Part shown: positions 28,446 through 36,244 of the stretch, piece after piece
How positions within the stretch are numbered: the first letter of the stretch is position 1
How the letters are laid out: each line of letters begins with the position of its first letter
NCBI RefSeq assembly: GCF_001017435.1
Contig: NZ_CP011371.1
Span: 4,464,001 to 4,528,000, forward strand
DNA length: 64,000 nt
DNA from: Caldimonas brevitalea
Lineage (GTDB): Bacteria; Pseudomonadota; Gammaproteobacteria; Burkholderiales; Burkholderiaceae_C
Direction: 5' to 3'
Notes under the pieces: model-generated
Told to the model about the DNA's origin: nothing
The model's database searches: none
What the model saw: the letters and a program-made list of their open reading frames with translations, nothing else
Translations under genes and position numbers: made by a program

Positions 28446-28467
28446 GGCATAGACCGGGCATAGACCG
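28446..28467. repeat. Perfect tandem 11-bp repeat in the DUF3579/argD gap
   Basis: GGCATAGACCG occurs twice with no spacer (28446-28456 and 28457-28467). The 11-base period matches one DNA helical turn, so both copies face the same side. It lies 112 bases upstream of DUF3579 and about 225 bases upstream of argD. An operator for a repeat-binding regulator is possible; a chance duplication is the alternative. The rest of the 28335-28691 gap shows an A+T patch (TCTTATTAAAG, 28421-28431) but no gene. Confidence 0.5.
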
Positions 28468-28587
28468 CTCACATGGCCGACATAGCGCGGCATGGGCAAA
28501 GGCCGAGGCCCAAGATCGTCCTTCCTAGTCGCCCTTCCTAGACGACGCTCCTATGATGGCAGGTCACGCTGTCAGTTTGCTTTCCAT

Positions 28588-28603
28588 GCCCGCACGTGCG
28601 GGC
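28588..28603. promoter_or_regulatory. 16-bp perfect palindrome next to a -10-like element, upstream of argD
   Basis: GCCCGCACGTGCGGGC is a perfect palindrome immediately followed by CTATAGAATG, in which TATAGA (28605-28610) resembles a -10. If that -10 is used, the palindrome fills the spacer and would block or modulate RNA polymerase when bound. The predicted transcription start is about 75 bases before the argD ATG. The sequence does not resemble an ARG box. It could alternatively form an RNA hairpin if transcription starts further left. Confidence 0.5.
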
Positions 28604-28691
28604 CTATAGAATGAAATCCCAACGCGGAGTTGGGCCTCGCTGGTGCACGGCAGGCTGCCTCCGCGATTTTCGTTTTTGGAGCGAGCCCGCG

Positions 28692-29903
28692 ATGAACGCA
28701 CCCGACCAATCGATGCACCCTCAAACCCACGTGATGAACACCTACGGCCGCCTGCCGATCGCGCTGTCGCACGGCCGAGGCTGCTGGGTCTGGGACACCG
28801 AAGGGCGCAAGTACCTCGACGCGCTGGGCGGCATTGCCGTCAACACGCTGGGGCATGGCCATCCCAAGCTGGTGCCTGCCCTGCAGGACCAGGTAGCCAA
28901 GCTGATCCACTGTTCCAACTACTACCAGAACCCGCTGCAAGAGCAACTGGGCGCCAAGCTGGCGGAGTTGTCCGGCCTGAGCAATGCCTTCTTCTGCAAC
29001 AGCGGGCTGGAAGCCAACGAAGGCGCGATCAAGATCGCGCGCAAGTATGGCCACGACAAGGGCATCGACCTGCCCGAGATCGTCGTCTACGAAAAGGCCT
29101 TCCACGGCCGCTCCATCGCCACGCTCTCGGCCACCGGCAACACCAAGGTGCAAAAAGGCTTCGAGCCCCTGGTGACCGGGTTCGTGCGGGTGCCGTTGAA
29201 CGATGTGGCGGCACTCGAGGAAATCGCCCGGACGCGGCCCAACGTGGTGGCGGTGTTTCTCGAGACCATCCAGGGTGAAGGCGGCGTCAACCCAGCCCGC
29301 GCCGACTACCTGCAGGCGGTGCGCCGGCTGTGCGACGAACGCGACTGGCTGCTGATGATCGACGAAGTGCAGTGCGGCCTCGGGCGCACCGGCAAATGGT
29401 TCGCACACCAATGGGCCGGCATCAAGCCCGACGTGATGCCGCTGGCCAAGGGCCTCGGCTCGGGCGTGCCGGTCGGTGCCATCGTGGCCGGGCCCAAGGC
29501 CGCGGGCGTGCTGCAGCCGGGCAACCACGGCACCACCTTCGGCGGCAACCCGCTGGCGATGCGGGCCGGCGTCGAGACGCTGCGCATCATGGAAGAGGAA
29601 GGTCTGCTGAAGAACGCTGCCGATGTGGGCGCCGTGTTGCGCTCGGGGCTGGAGCGTGAACTGTCGGGCGTCGCCGGCGTGCAGGAAATCCGTGGCCAGG
29701 GCCTGATGCTGGGCATCGAGCTCGACCGGCCCTGCGGCGTGTTGCTGAACCGCGCAATGGAGGCCGGCTTGCTGATCAGCGTGACGGCCGACAAGGTGAT
29801 CCGCCTGGTGCCGCCGTTGATCCTGAGTGCGGCCGAGGCCGAGCAGATCGTGGCCACCCTGTGCCCGCTGATCAAGCAGTTCCTGGCCGAGCCAGCGGCT
29901 TGA
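28692..29903 (+). CDS. argD: Acetylornithine aminotransferase
   Basis: PLP-dependent class III aminotransferase, 403 residues, that makes N-acetylornithine in arginine synthesis and often also serves lysine synthesis. The N-terminal MNTYGRLPIALSHGRG, cofactor region CNSGLEANEGAIKIAR, and the Schiff-base lysine in MPLAKGLGSGVPVGA are visible. The ATG at 28692 follows GGAGCGAGCCCGCG and gives the family start. It is 10 bases from argF and co-transcribed with it; no ARG box is recognised upstream. Confidence 0.94.
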   Translation: MNAPDQSMHPQTHVMNTYGRLPIALSHGRGCWVWDTEGRKYLDALGGIAVNTLGHGHPKLVPALQDQVAKLIHCSNYYQNPLQEQLGAKLAELSGLSNAFFCNSGLEANEGAIKIARKYGHDKGIDLPEIVVYEKAFHGRSIATLSATGNTKVQKGFEPLVTGFVRVPLNDVAALEEIARTRPNVVAVFLETIQGEGGVNPARADYLQAVRRLCDERDWLLMIDEVQCGLGRTGKWFAHQWAGIKPDVMPLAKGLGSGVPVGAIVAGPKAAGVLQPGNHGTTFGGNPLAMRAGVETLRIMEEEGLLKNAADVGAVLRSGLERELSGVAGVQEIRGQGLMLGIELDRPCGVLLNRAMEAGLLISVTADKVIRLVPPLILSAAEAEQIVATLCPLIKQFLAEPAA

Positions 29904-29913
29904 GGAGTCTGCG

Positions 29914-30846
29914 ATGAAGCCCGGACACTCGCTGATCAGGCACTACCTGCAGTTCAAGGACTTCCGCGCCGAGGAATACGCCTATCTGTTCGACCGCGCC
30001 GCCATCATCAAGCAGCGCTTCAAGAACTACGAGAAGTACACGCCGTTGAGCGACCGCACGCTGGCGATGATCTTCGAGAAGGCGTCGACACGCACTCGCG
30101 TCAGCTTCGAAGCGGGCATGTACCAGATGGGCGGCTCGGTGGTGCACCTGACCACCGGCGACAGCCAGCTCGGCCGCGCCGAGCCGGTCGAAGACAGCGC
30201 CCGCGTGATCTCCCGCATGGTCGACCTGGTGATGATCCGCACCTATGAGCAGGCCAAGCTGGATGCTTTCGCGGCGCATTCGCGGGTGCCGGTGATCAAC
30301 GGCCTGACCAACGAGTTCCACCCCTGCCAGATCCTGGCCGACATCTTCACCTACATCGAGCACCGCGGCTCGATCGAGGGCAAGACGGTGGCCTGGGTCG
30401 GCGACGGCAACAACATGGCCAACACCTGGCTGCAAGCCGCCGAAGTGCTGGGCTTCAAGGTGCATGTCAGCACGCCGACCGGCTACGAGGTCGATCCGCA
30501 TCTCGCCGGCATCGACGACCGCCGCTGCTACCAGACCTTCCGCAACCCGATGGATGCCTGCCGTGACGCCGACCTGGTCACGACCGACGTCTGGACCAGC
30601 ATGGGCTTCGAGGCCGAAAACGAAACGCGCAAGAAGGCGTTTGCCGACTGGTGTGTCGACGCCGAGATGATGGCGGCGGCCAAGCCGGGCGCGCTGTTCA
30701 TGCACTGCCTGCCAGCGCACCGCGGCGAAGAAGTCGCCGCCGACGTGATCGACGGCCCGCAATCGGTGGTCTGGGACGAGGCCGAAAACCGCATGCACGT
30801 CCAAAAGGCCTTGATGGAGTATTTGCTGCTCGGCCGCATCGGCTGA
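29914..30846 (+). CDS. argF: Ornithine carbamoyltransferase
   Basis: Makes citrulline from ornithine and carbamoyl phosphate. The 310-residue protein carries the carbamoyl-phosphate site EKASTRTRVSFEAGM, the HPCQILAD motif and the ornithine loop MHCLPAHRGEEV. A GGAG ribosome site lies directly before the ATG at 29914. Second gene of the argD-argF unit; convergent with the UbiE-like methyltransferase gene. Confidence 0.97.
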   Translation: MKPGHSLIRHYLQFKDFRAEEYAYLFDRAAIIKQRFKNYEKYTPLSDRTLAMIFEKASTRTRVSFEAGMYQMGGSVVHLTTGDSQLGRAEPVEDSARVISRMVDLVMIRTYEQAKLDAFAAHSRVPVINGLTNEFHPCQILADIFTYIEHRGSIEGKTVAWVGDGNNMANTWLQAAEVLGFKVHVSTPTGYEVDPHLAGIDDRRCYQTFRNPMDACRDADLVTTDVWTSMGFEAENETRKKAFADWCVDAEMMAAAKPGALFMHCLPAHRGEEVAADVIDGPQSVVWDEAENRMHVQKALMEYLLLGRIG

Positions 30847-30897
30847 GCAGCCGCCCGCCTGCCGCCCGACGGCGGCGGGCACCCGCGCCGCTCAGCC
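30841..30897. terminator. Nested inverted repeats between argF and methyltransferase gene
   Basis: Outer arms GGCTGAGC (30841-30848) and GCTCAGCC (30890-30897) enclose an inner GC-only stem GCCCGCC (30853-30859) / GGCGGGC (30874-30880). Each outer arm includes a stop codon of the convergent genes, both of which end GGC-TGA. No T run follows, so intrinsic termination is uncertain; an end-protecting hairpin for both messages is possible. Confidence 0.4.
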
Positions 30898-31665
30898 GCG
30901 CGCGCGGTACTCCGAGAAGATGCCCAGTTCGACGTGCCGCTCGACCTGCAGCAGTCCGTTGCCGGCGAGCGTGCGCAACACGTCGGCCGGGGCCGCGCAG
31001 GCCTCGATGGTGTCCCAGTAGTAACGCCACAGCATCGGTGTGGCCGGCGCACGCGAGACGACCCGGGCCAGCAAAGGCACGACGCCCCGCATGTAGGCCT
31101 TCAGCAGCGCATTCGACAGCCGCCCCTCGGCGCGCGTGATCTCGAGGATCAGCAGCGTGCCACCCGGGCGCAGCACACGCCGGAATTCGGCAAACGCCGC
31201 CGACAGGTCGGCGATGTGCCGCAAGGCGTAGCCCATGACGATGAAATCGGCACTCGCATCGGGCAGCGGGAGCGCTTCGGCGCGCCCCTCTCGGCACACC
31301 ACCTCGGGCGGCAATGCCGCCTCGCGCATCATCCCCGGGCTCGGGTCGACGCCCACCAGGCGCTGGGGCTGCCCGGTCACCCGCAGGATCTCGCGCGACA
31401 CCAGCCCGGTCCCCATGCCGACGTCCACCACGTCCATGCCCGGCCGCAAGCCGGCCCGCTGCAAGGCCTGGCGGCGGTACCAGGAGCCGGTGCCGAGACC
31501 GAGGATACGTTCAAGCCGGTTGTAATCGACCGCGGTGTCGTCGAAGGTGCGGCGCAGAAAACGCTCGCGCTCCTCGCTGTCGCCGCTCGGGTAATAGTCG
31601 GGCAGTGGCCGGTGCGGCAGGTGCACCAGCGAGTCTGAAGCCGGGGGGGTGGGGGGGTTCGCCAT
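30892..31665 (-). CDS. Class I SAM-dependent methyltransferase (UbiE-like)
   Basis: Methyltransferase of 257 residues with the UbiE/COQ5-type arrangement: VDVGMGTGLVSREIL (SAM motif I), VGVDPSPGMM, YALRHIADLSAAFAEFRRVLRPGGTLLILEI. The N-terminal extension is Pro-rich and encoded by C7-A-C7 just behind the start codon. It is divergent from the aryl polyene operon, 301 bases away, and may supply a methyl group to the product, as methylated head groups are common there; alternatively it is an unrelated quinone-type enzyme. The ATG at 31665 is the first before the Pro-rich stretch. Confidence 0.85.
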   Translation of the reverse strand: MANPPTPPASDSLVHLPHRPLPDYYPSGDSEERERFLRRTFDDTAVDYNRLERILGLGTGSWYRRQALQRAGLRPGMDVVDVGMGTGLVSREILRVTGQPQRLVGVDPSPGMMREAALPPEVVCREGRAEALPLPDASADFIVMGYALRHIADLSAAFAEFRRVLRPGGTLLILEITRAEGRLSNALLKAYMRGVVPLLARVVSRAPATPMLWRYYWDTIEACAAPADVLRTLAGNGLLQVERHVELGIFSEYRARG

Positions 31666-31715
31666 GGCGCTCGCTCCGTGGGCGCACGGTCTCGGCGCCC
31701 TTTTTGAGCCGGTCA

Positions 31716-31786
31716 TGGTACTCCTTCACATTCCCCCTAAGGAGCGGGAGATCCTGAATGGTAGCGTTTGGTAAACTCCTTCAGAT
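31716..31786. promoter_or_regulatory. Imperfect direct repeats in the control region of the polyene operon
   Basis: TGGTACTCCTTCACAT (31716-31731) and TGGTAAACTCCTTCAGAT (31769-31786) share TGGTA and ACTCCTTCA and start 53 bases apart, about five helical turns. Between them AAGGAG (31739-31744) forms inverted repeats with both CTCCTT cores. They lie in the 301-base gap between the divergent UbiE-like gene and the ACP gene, so they are candidate sites for a shared regulator. I see no convincing -35/-10 pair. Nothing else is recognisable in the gap. Confidence 0.4.
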
Positions 31787-31966
31787 GATCGCCGATGCGG
31801 CCGCCGGTCACATCCTTCGCCCGGCCCGGTCCGTTGCACCCACCGGAAAAGGTGCTCGCGCGATGTGCTGCCGCCGTCCCAGCCGAGGCTCGGACCCGGG
31901 CGTCGGCCACCCGACAACGCCCGAGGGGGGCGACACAACAAACGCCACGAGACAGGACAGGCAAGC

Positions 31967-32236
31967 ATGACTTCTGCCGACGAGAATTTGCAGCGGGAGG
32001 TCGCGACGCTCCTGGTTGAAAGCCTCAACCTCGAGATCGCCCCCGAGGCCATCGATCCGCACGCGGCGCTGTATGGCGAAGGACTGGGCCTGGATTCCAT
32101 CGACATCCTCGAACTCGCCCTGGTCGTCTCGAAACGGTACGGCTTCCAGTTGCGCTCGGACGATGAGAACAACGCCCGCATCTTCGCGTCGCTCGCCAGC
32201 CTGACCGAGCACATCGCGGGACACCGCACGCTCTGA
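31967..32236 (+). CDS. Acyl carrier protein of the aryl polyene cluster
   Basis: Carrier protein of 89 residues that would hold the growing polyene as a phosphopantetheine thioester. The attachment serine is S44 in GLGLDSIDILELAL, the usual DSID/DSL motif at the start of helix 2. It is the first gene of the rightward operon and precedes the COG4648 membrane protein by two bases. Typical aryl polyene clusters encode two such carriers; only this one is visible here. A phosphopantetheinyl transferase is not encoded in the window. Confidence 0.9.
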   Translation: MTSADENLQREVATLLVESLNLEIAPEAIDPHAALYGEGLGLDSIDILELALVVSKRYGFQLRSDDENNARIFASLASLTEHIAGHRTL

Positions 32237-32238
32237 CC

Positions 32239-32877
32239 ATGGAAACGCGCGTCCGCTACCTGCTGGCAGCGGCTGGTGGCTTGGCCTATGCGGTCGTGTC
32301 ACACCAGTTGATGACGCGCGCGCCAAACCAACCGCTGGTACCGCTGGCGCTGTTGGGGCCGTTTCTGATCTGGTGGATCATCAGCCTGTGGCGCAACGGC
32401 AAGATCGCCTCCGCCTGCGCCGTCGGCGCCTTTGCGGCGGGCCTCGCGGCGCTGGTCGGCTGGGGCAATGCGGTATCGCCGCAAACCTTGTACCTCGGGC
32501 AGCATGCCGGCATCCACCTCGGCCTCGGCCTGCTGTTCGGCAGTTCGCTGCGCCCCGGGCAGCAACCCTTCATCACCCGGATTGCCGAGCGGGTGCACCG
32601 CACCTTCCCACCGGTCATGCGGGTCTACACCCGGCAGGTGACGGTGGCGTGGACGGTCTATTTCGTCGTGATGGCCTCGCTGTCGCTGCTGCTGTACTGC
32701 TACGCGCCGTTCTCCGCCTGGTCGGTGTTCGCCAACTTGCTCACGCCTTTGTCGCTGGCCGCGATGTTCGCCGGCGAACACGTCCTGCGCTACCGGTTGC
32801 ATCCCGACTTCGAACGGGTCGGCATCACCGAAGCGATCCGGGCCTACACCACCTACCAAGACGACGGGCGCACGTGA
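32239..32877 (+). CDS. COG4648 family membrane protein of the aryl polyene cluster
   Basis: Integral membrane protein of 212 residues with about six hydrophobic segments (for example PLALLGPFLIWWIISLW, ACAVGAFAAGLAALVGW, VYFVVMASLSLLLYCYA). It resembles the predicted membrane proteins of COG4648 that occur in most aryl polyene clusters; their biochemical role is unknown. Its stop overlaps the GTG of the ligase gene by four bases (GTGA), so expression is coupled. It probably helps place the synthesis or export machinery at the inner membrane. Confidence 0.82.
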   Translation: METRVRYLLAAAGGLAYAVVSHQLMTRAPNQPLVPLALLGPFLIWWIISLWRNGKIASACAVGAFAAGLAALVGWGNAVSPQTLYLGQHAGIHLGLGLLFGSSLRPGQQPFITRIAERVHRTFPPVMRVYTRQVTVAWTVYFVVMASLSLLLYCYAPFSAWSVFANLLTPLSLAAMFAGEHVLRYRLHPDFERVGITEAIRAYTTYQDDGRT

Positions 32878-34259
32878 GCCGACACGACCTTCCCTTGCTT
32901 GGCGGCGACACCCTCGACGCGCCGCTCGCCTGGCGCCGTGGGCGCCCGATCAGCCGCGCCCACTATTTGCAGGACCTGCGCCGGGTCGCCGCCGCGCTGC
33001 CGGCGGCAGGCCCGGTGCTCGCGATGACCGGCGACCGTTACCGCTTTGCGCTGGCGCTCGGCGCGGCCCTGTTGCGCGGGCAAAGCAATCTGCTGCCGCC
33101 CAACCACACACCGGACACGGTCGCCCGGCTGCGTGACCTGTTTCCCGGCGCCTACGCCTTGGTCGAAAGCGGCGCGCCGGCCGTCGCACTGCCCCAGCAC
33201 ACCTTCCCCGAGCTGCTCGAGCCTGGCGACGTGCCCGGCGCCGTGCCGGCAAGCACCCCGGCCATCGCCGCCGACGCCGAGGTGGCCCACGTGCTCACCT
33301 CCGGCTCGACCGGCGCCCCCAGCGTGCACCCGAAACGCTGGGATCTCCTGGTCGAAAACATCAGTGCCGAAGCCGAACGCATCGCCGAACACCTGGGCCG
33401 GCCCGACCTGCGCGGTGTCACGCTAGTCGGCACGGTGCCGCCGCATCACATGTACGGCTTCGAATCGACCGTGCTGATCGCGATGCTCGGGGGCGCCGCC
33501 TTCACCGCCGAGCGGCCCTTCTTCCCGGCCGACATCGTGCAGGTGCTGCAACAGCTGCCGGGGCCGCGGGTGCTGGTCACCACACCGTTCCACCTGAAAA
33601 CCCTGCTCGACGCCGGCCTCGACCTGCCCCCCGTCGACCTGTGCGTGTGTGCCACCGCCCCGCTGTCGCCGCAGATGGCGGCGCGGGCCGAAGCCGCGCT
33701 CGGTGCGCCCTTGATGGAGATCTACGGCTGCACGGAAGCCGGCCAGGTCGCCACGCGCCGCACCACCGAGGGGCCGGAATGGCGCACCTACCGTGGCCTG
33801 ACGCTGCGCGGCGACGCCGAACGGGCGGTGGTGCAAGGCGGCCACGTGCCCCAACCGACGCCGTTGGCCGACGTGCTCGAGGTCGTGTCGCCGACACGCT
33901 TCCGGCTGCTCGGCCGCTCCAACGACCTGATCAACGTGGCCGGCAAGCGCAGTTCGCTGTCCCACCTCAACTACCACCTCAACAGCATCCCCGGCGTGCT
34001 CGACGGTGCCTTCTGGCTGCCGCCGGCGGCGCAGGTCGAGGATGTCGCGCGGCTGGTGGCCTTCGTGGTCGCCCCCGGCGTGACGCGCGAGCGCTTGCTG
34101 GCGGAACTGCGGCAGCGGGTCGACCCGGTGCTGCTGCCACGGCGCATCGTCCACCTCGACGCCTTGCCGCGCGACCCGACCGGCAAGCTGCCCGCGTCGC
34201 GGCTGGCCGCGCTGGCCGACAAATGGCTGGCGCGCGACACGGCGGCCGAACGCGCCTGA
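32874..34259 (+). CDS. ANL-superfamily aryl:ACP ligase of the aryl polyene cluster
   Basis: Adenylate-forming enzyme of 461 residues expected to activate a hydroxybenzoate starter with ATP and load it onto the ACP. Motifs seen: LTSGSTGAPSVHPKRW (phosphate loop), EIYGCTEAGQVATRR, GRSNDLINVAGKR, and DPTGKLPASRL carrying the C-terminal catalytic lysine. It is shorter than acyl-CoA synthetases of about 550 residues, as in the cluster-type ligases. The GTG at 32874 overlaps the preceding stop. The nearby chorismatase gene suggests 3- or 4-hydroxybenzoate as substrate. Confidence 0.9.
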   Translation: MSRHDLPLLGGDTLDAPLAWRRGRPISRAHYLQDLRRVAAALPAAGPVLAMTGDRYRFALALGAALLRGQSNLLPPNHTPDTVARLRDLFPGAYALVESGAPAVALPQHTFPELLEPGDVPGAVPASTPAIAADAEVAHVLTSGSTGAPSVHPKRWDLLVENISAEAERIAEHLGRPDLRGVTLVGTVPPHHMYGFESTVLIAMLGGAAFTAERPFFPADIVQVLQQLPGPRVLVTTPFHLKTLLDAGLDLPPVDLCVCATAPLSPQMAARAEAALGAPLMEIYGCTEAGQVATRRTTEGPEWRTYRGLTLRGDAERAVVQGGHVPQPTPLADVLEVVSPTRFRLLGRSNDLINVAGKRSSLSHLNYHLNSIPGVLDGAFWLPPAAQVEDVARLVAFVVAPGVTRERLLAELRQRVDPVLLPRRIVHLDALPRDPTGKLPASRLAALADKWLARDTAAERA

Positions 34260-34276
34260 CCCAGAACCGCCGCATC

Positions 34277-34597
34277 ATGCCCAGCGTCTCCCTGCGCATT
34301 CCTGTCGACCACCCCAGCTTCGTCGGCCACTTTCCGGGCCAGCCGCTGCTGCCGGGCGTGGTGCTGCTCGCCGAAGTGCTGGAAGCCCTGCTGGGCGATC
34401 CGGAGATCGCCGTCCGGCTCGGCTCGGCGCCCCGCCTGGGCGCGGTGAAATTCCTCGCCCCTGTCGGCCCGGGGGCCGGCTTGCGCGTTGTCTGGGAGGC
34501 CGCCGGCGCGCGCGTGCGTTTCGACGTGCTGCGTCTCGATACCGACGTCGAGACGCCCGCGGCCACCGGACACTTCGAAGCTGGAGCAACACGCTGA
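34277..34597 (+). CDS. FabZ/ApeI-like hotdog dehydratase
   Basis: Single hotdog-domain protein of 106 residues, like the ApeI-type 3-hydroxyacyl-ACP dehydratases. The catalytic histidine lies in HPSFVGHFPGQPLLPGVVLLAEV, the FabZ signature, about residues 11-33. It would remove water from the 3-hydroxyacyl-ACP in each cycle together with the ApeP-like dehydratase at 42438. The ATG at 34277 is 17 bases after the ligase stop; its stop overlaps the acyltransferase start (TGATG). Shorter than FabZ of about 150 residues. Confidence 0.85.
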   Translation: MPSVSLRIPVDHPSFVGHFPGQPLLPGVVLLAEVLEALLGDPEIAVRLGSAPRLGAVKFLAPVGPGAGLRVVWEAAGARVRFDVLRLDTDVETPAATGHFEAGATR

Positions 34598-35640
34598 TGA
34601 ACGGCAAGGCCGCCGCACGGGGGACTGATACCCCCGCCGACTCCCCCGCCGCCGCCGACTGGACGGCGCAGCGCGAGCGCAGCAACCTGCTCACGCTGCG
34701 GCTGATGGCCTGGATCGCCACCACGCTGGGCCGGCGTGTGGCGCGCGCCGTGCTGCATCCGATCACGCTGTATTTCCTGTGCTTCGGCGGCGCCGCCACG
34801 CGCCACTCGGCCGCCTATCTCGAGCGCGTGCTCGGGCGCCCACCCCGCTGGGCCGAGCGCTACCGCCACATTCACCATTTCGCCGCCACGGTGCTCGACC
34901 GCGTCTACCTGCTGCAGGAACGCTTCGACAACTTCCAGTTCGAGGTGCGCGGGGCCGAGCACCTCGACCCGGTGCTGGCCGAGGGCCAGGGTGCCCTGCT
35001 GGTCGGCGGCCACCTCGGCAGCTTCGAGGCGCTGCGCGCGCTCGGGCAGGGGCGCCATGGCGTGCGCGTGGCGATGCTGATGTACGAAGACAACGCGCGC
35101 CTCATCAACGCCACCTTGCACGCCATCGCGCCGAAGGCCGAGCTGCACACCATCGCCCTCGGCCGGCTCGACGCGATGCTGACGCTGCAGCAGTGGCTCG
35201 ACGGCGGCGGTGTGGCCGGGCTGCTGGCTGACCGCACCTTGCCGGCGCAAGGACAGCGCTCGGGCGCCCAGTCGCTGCCGTTCCTGGGAGACCCCGCGGC
35301 CTTCTCGGACGGCCCGTTCCGACTCGCCGCGCTGCTGCGCCGCCCCATCGTGTTCATGGCCGGCCTCTACCACGGCGGCAACCGCTACGAACTGCGCTTC
35401 CTGCCGGTGGCCGACTTCCGCGACCGGCCGCGCGGCGCCGCACTCGACGCCGCCGTGCGCGACGCGATGGCGCGCTACGCCTCGATCCTCGAAGGCCTGT
35501 GCCGCGAATCGCCCTACAACTGGTTCAATTTCTTCGATTTCTGGGCGCCCCCCGCGGCCCCCGCCCCGACCCATGCCCCAACTGCCTCCCCTGCCCCGGC
35601 TGAAGACGGCGACCACGACGCCGAACGCCTTGCCGCCTGA
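34597..35640 (+). CDS. LpxL-like lipid acyltransferase of the cluster
   Basis: Membrane-associated acyltransferase of 347 residues in the LpxL/HtrB family. The active-site HX4E-type motif is VGGHLGSFEALRAL in the middle of the protein. LADRTLPAQGQ and GDPAAFSDGPFRLAALLRRPIVFMAGLYHGGN are typical later blocks. In aryl polyene clusters such enzymes are thought to transfer the polyene or a fatty acid to a lipid carrier. The last 30 residues are Ala/Pro-rich and overlap the start of the LolA-like gene by 68 bases. Confidence 0.85.
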   Translation: MNGKAAARGTDTPADSPAAADWTAQRERSNLLTLRLMAWIATTLGRRVARAVLHPITLYFLCFGGAATRHSAAYLERVLGRPPRWAERYRHIHHFAATVLDRVYLLQERFDNFQFEVRGAEHLDPVLAEGQGALLVGGHLGSFEALRALGQGRHGVRVAMLMYEDNARLINATLHAIAPKAELHTIALGRLDAMLTLQQWLDGGGVAGLLADRTLPAQGQRSGAQSLPFLGDPAAFSDGPFRLAALLRRPIVFMAGLYHGGNRYELRFLPVADFRDRPRGAALDAAVRDAMARYASILEGLCRESPYNWFNFFDFWAPPAAPAPTHAPTASPAPAEDGDHDAERLAA

Positions 35641-36244
35641 GCGCAGCCGCCGTGCCGCCACGCTGCTGGCAGCGCTGTGCCTGGGCCTCGGCTTGGCGCT
35701 CGGCTCACCAGCGGCACGCGCGTCCACCCCGATCAACCTCGAGCAGTTGATGCGCACGCTGGCCGAGGTGAAGGCCGGCGAAGCCACCTTCACCGAACGC
35801 CGGCAGGTCGGCGAACTGCAGCAGACGCTGACGTCGTCGGGCCGTTTGTCGTTCAGCGCGCCCGACACCTTCGTGCGCGAAACCCTCAAGCCGCGGCCAG
35901 ACCGGCTGGCGGTCACCGGCAACACCCTGACGATGAGCCAGGGCAGCCGCAGCCGCACCGTCGCCCTCGACAGCGCCCCTGAGGCGCAGGCCATCGTGGA
36001 GGCCGTGCGCGGCACGCTGACCGGCAACGCAGCGGTGCTGCAGCGCCACTTCACGACCGAGTTGGCCGGCACGCTGGACCGCTGGACGCTCGAACTGATC
36101 CCGAAGGAAGCACGTTTGCGCGGTCAGGTCGCACGCGTCACCGTGGCGGGCCAGCAGGCGGTGGTGCGCGAGTTGCGCATCCTGCTGAGCGACGGCGACC
36201 TGTCGGTGATGACGATCGAACCCGTGTCCCCGGGCGCGCGATGA
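35573..36244 (+). CDS. LolA-like outer membrane carrier of the cluster
   Basis: Periplasmic protein of 223 residues resembling LolA, the lipoprotein chaperone, and the LolA-like member of aryl polyene clusters. A signal-type segment RRAATLLAALCLGLGLALGSPAARA lies at about residues 24-48. The mature part shows INLEQLMRTLAEVKAGEATFTERRQV, typical of the family. It likely shuttles the hydrophobic product or its lipid conjugate to the outer membrane. The first ATG at 35573 gives a long n-region before the signal; a downstream non-ATG start is possible. The stop overlaps the exporter ATG (ATGA). Confidence 0.82.
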   Translation: MPQLPPLPRLKTATTTPNALPPERSRRAATLLAALCLGLGLALGSPAARASTPINLEQLMRTLAEVKAGEATFTERRQVGELQQTLTSSGRLSFSAPDTFVRETLKPRPDRLAVTGNTLTMSQGSRSRTVALDSAPEAQAIVEAVRGTLTGNAAVLQRHFTTELAGTLDRWTLELIPKEARLRGQVARVTVAGQQAVVRELRILLSDGDLSVMTIEPVSPGAR

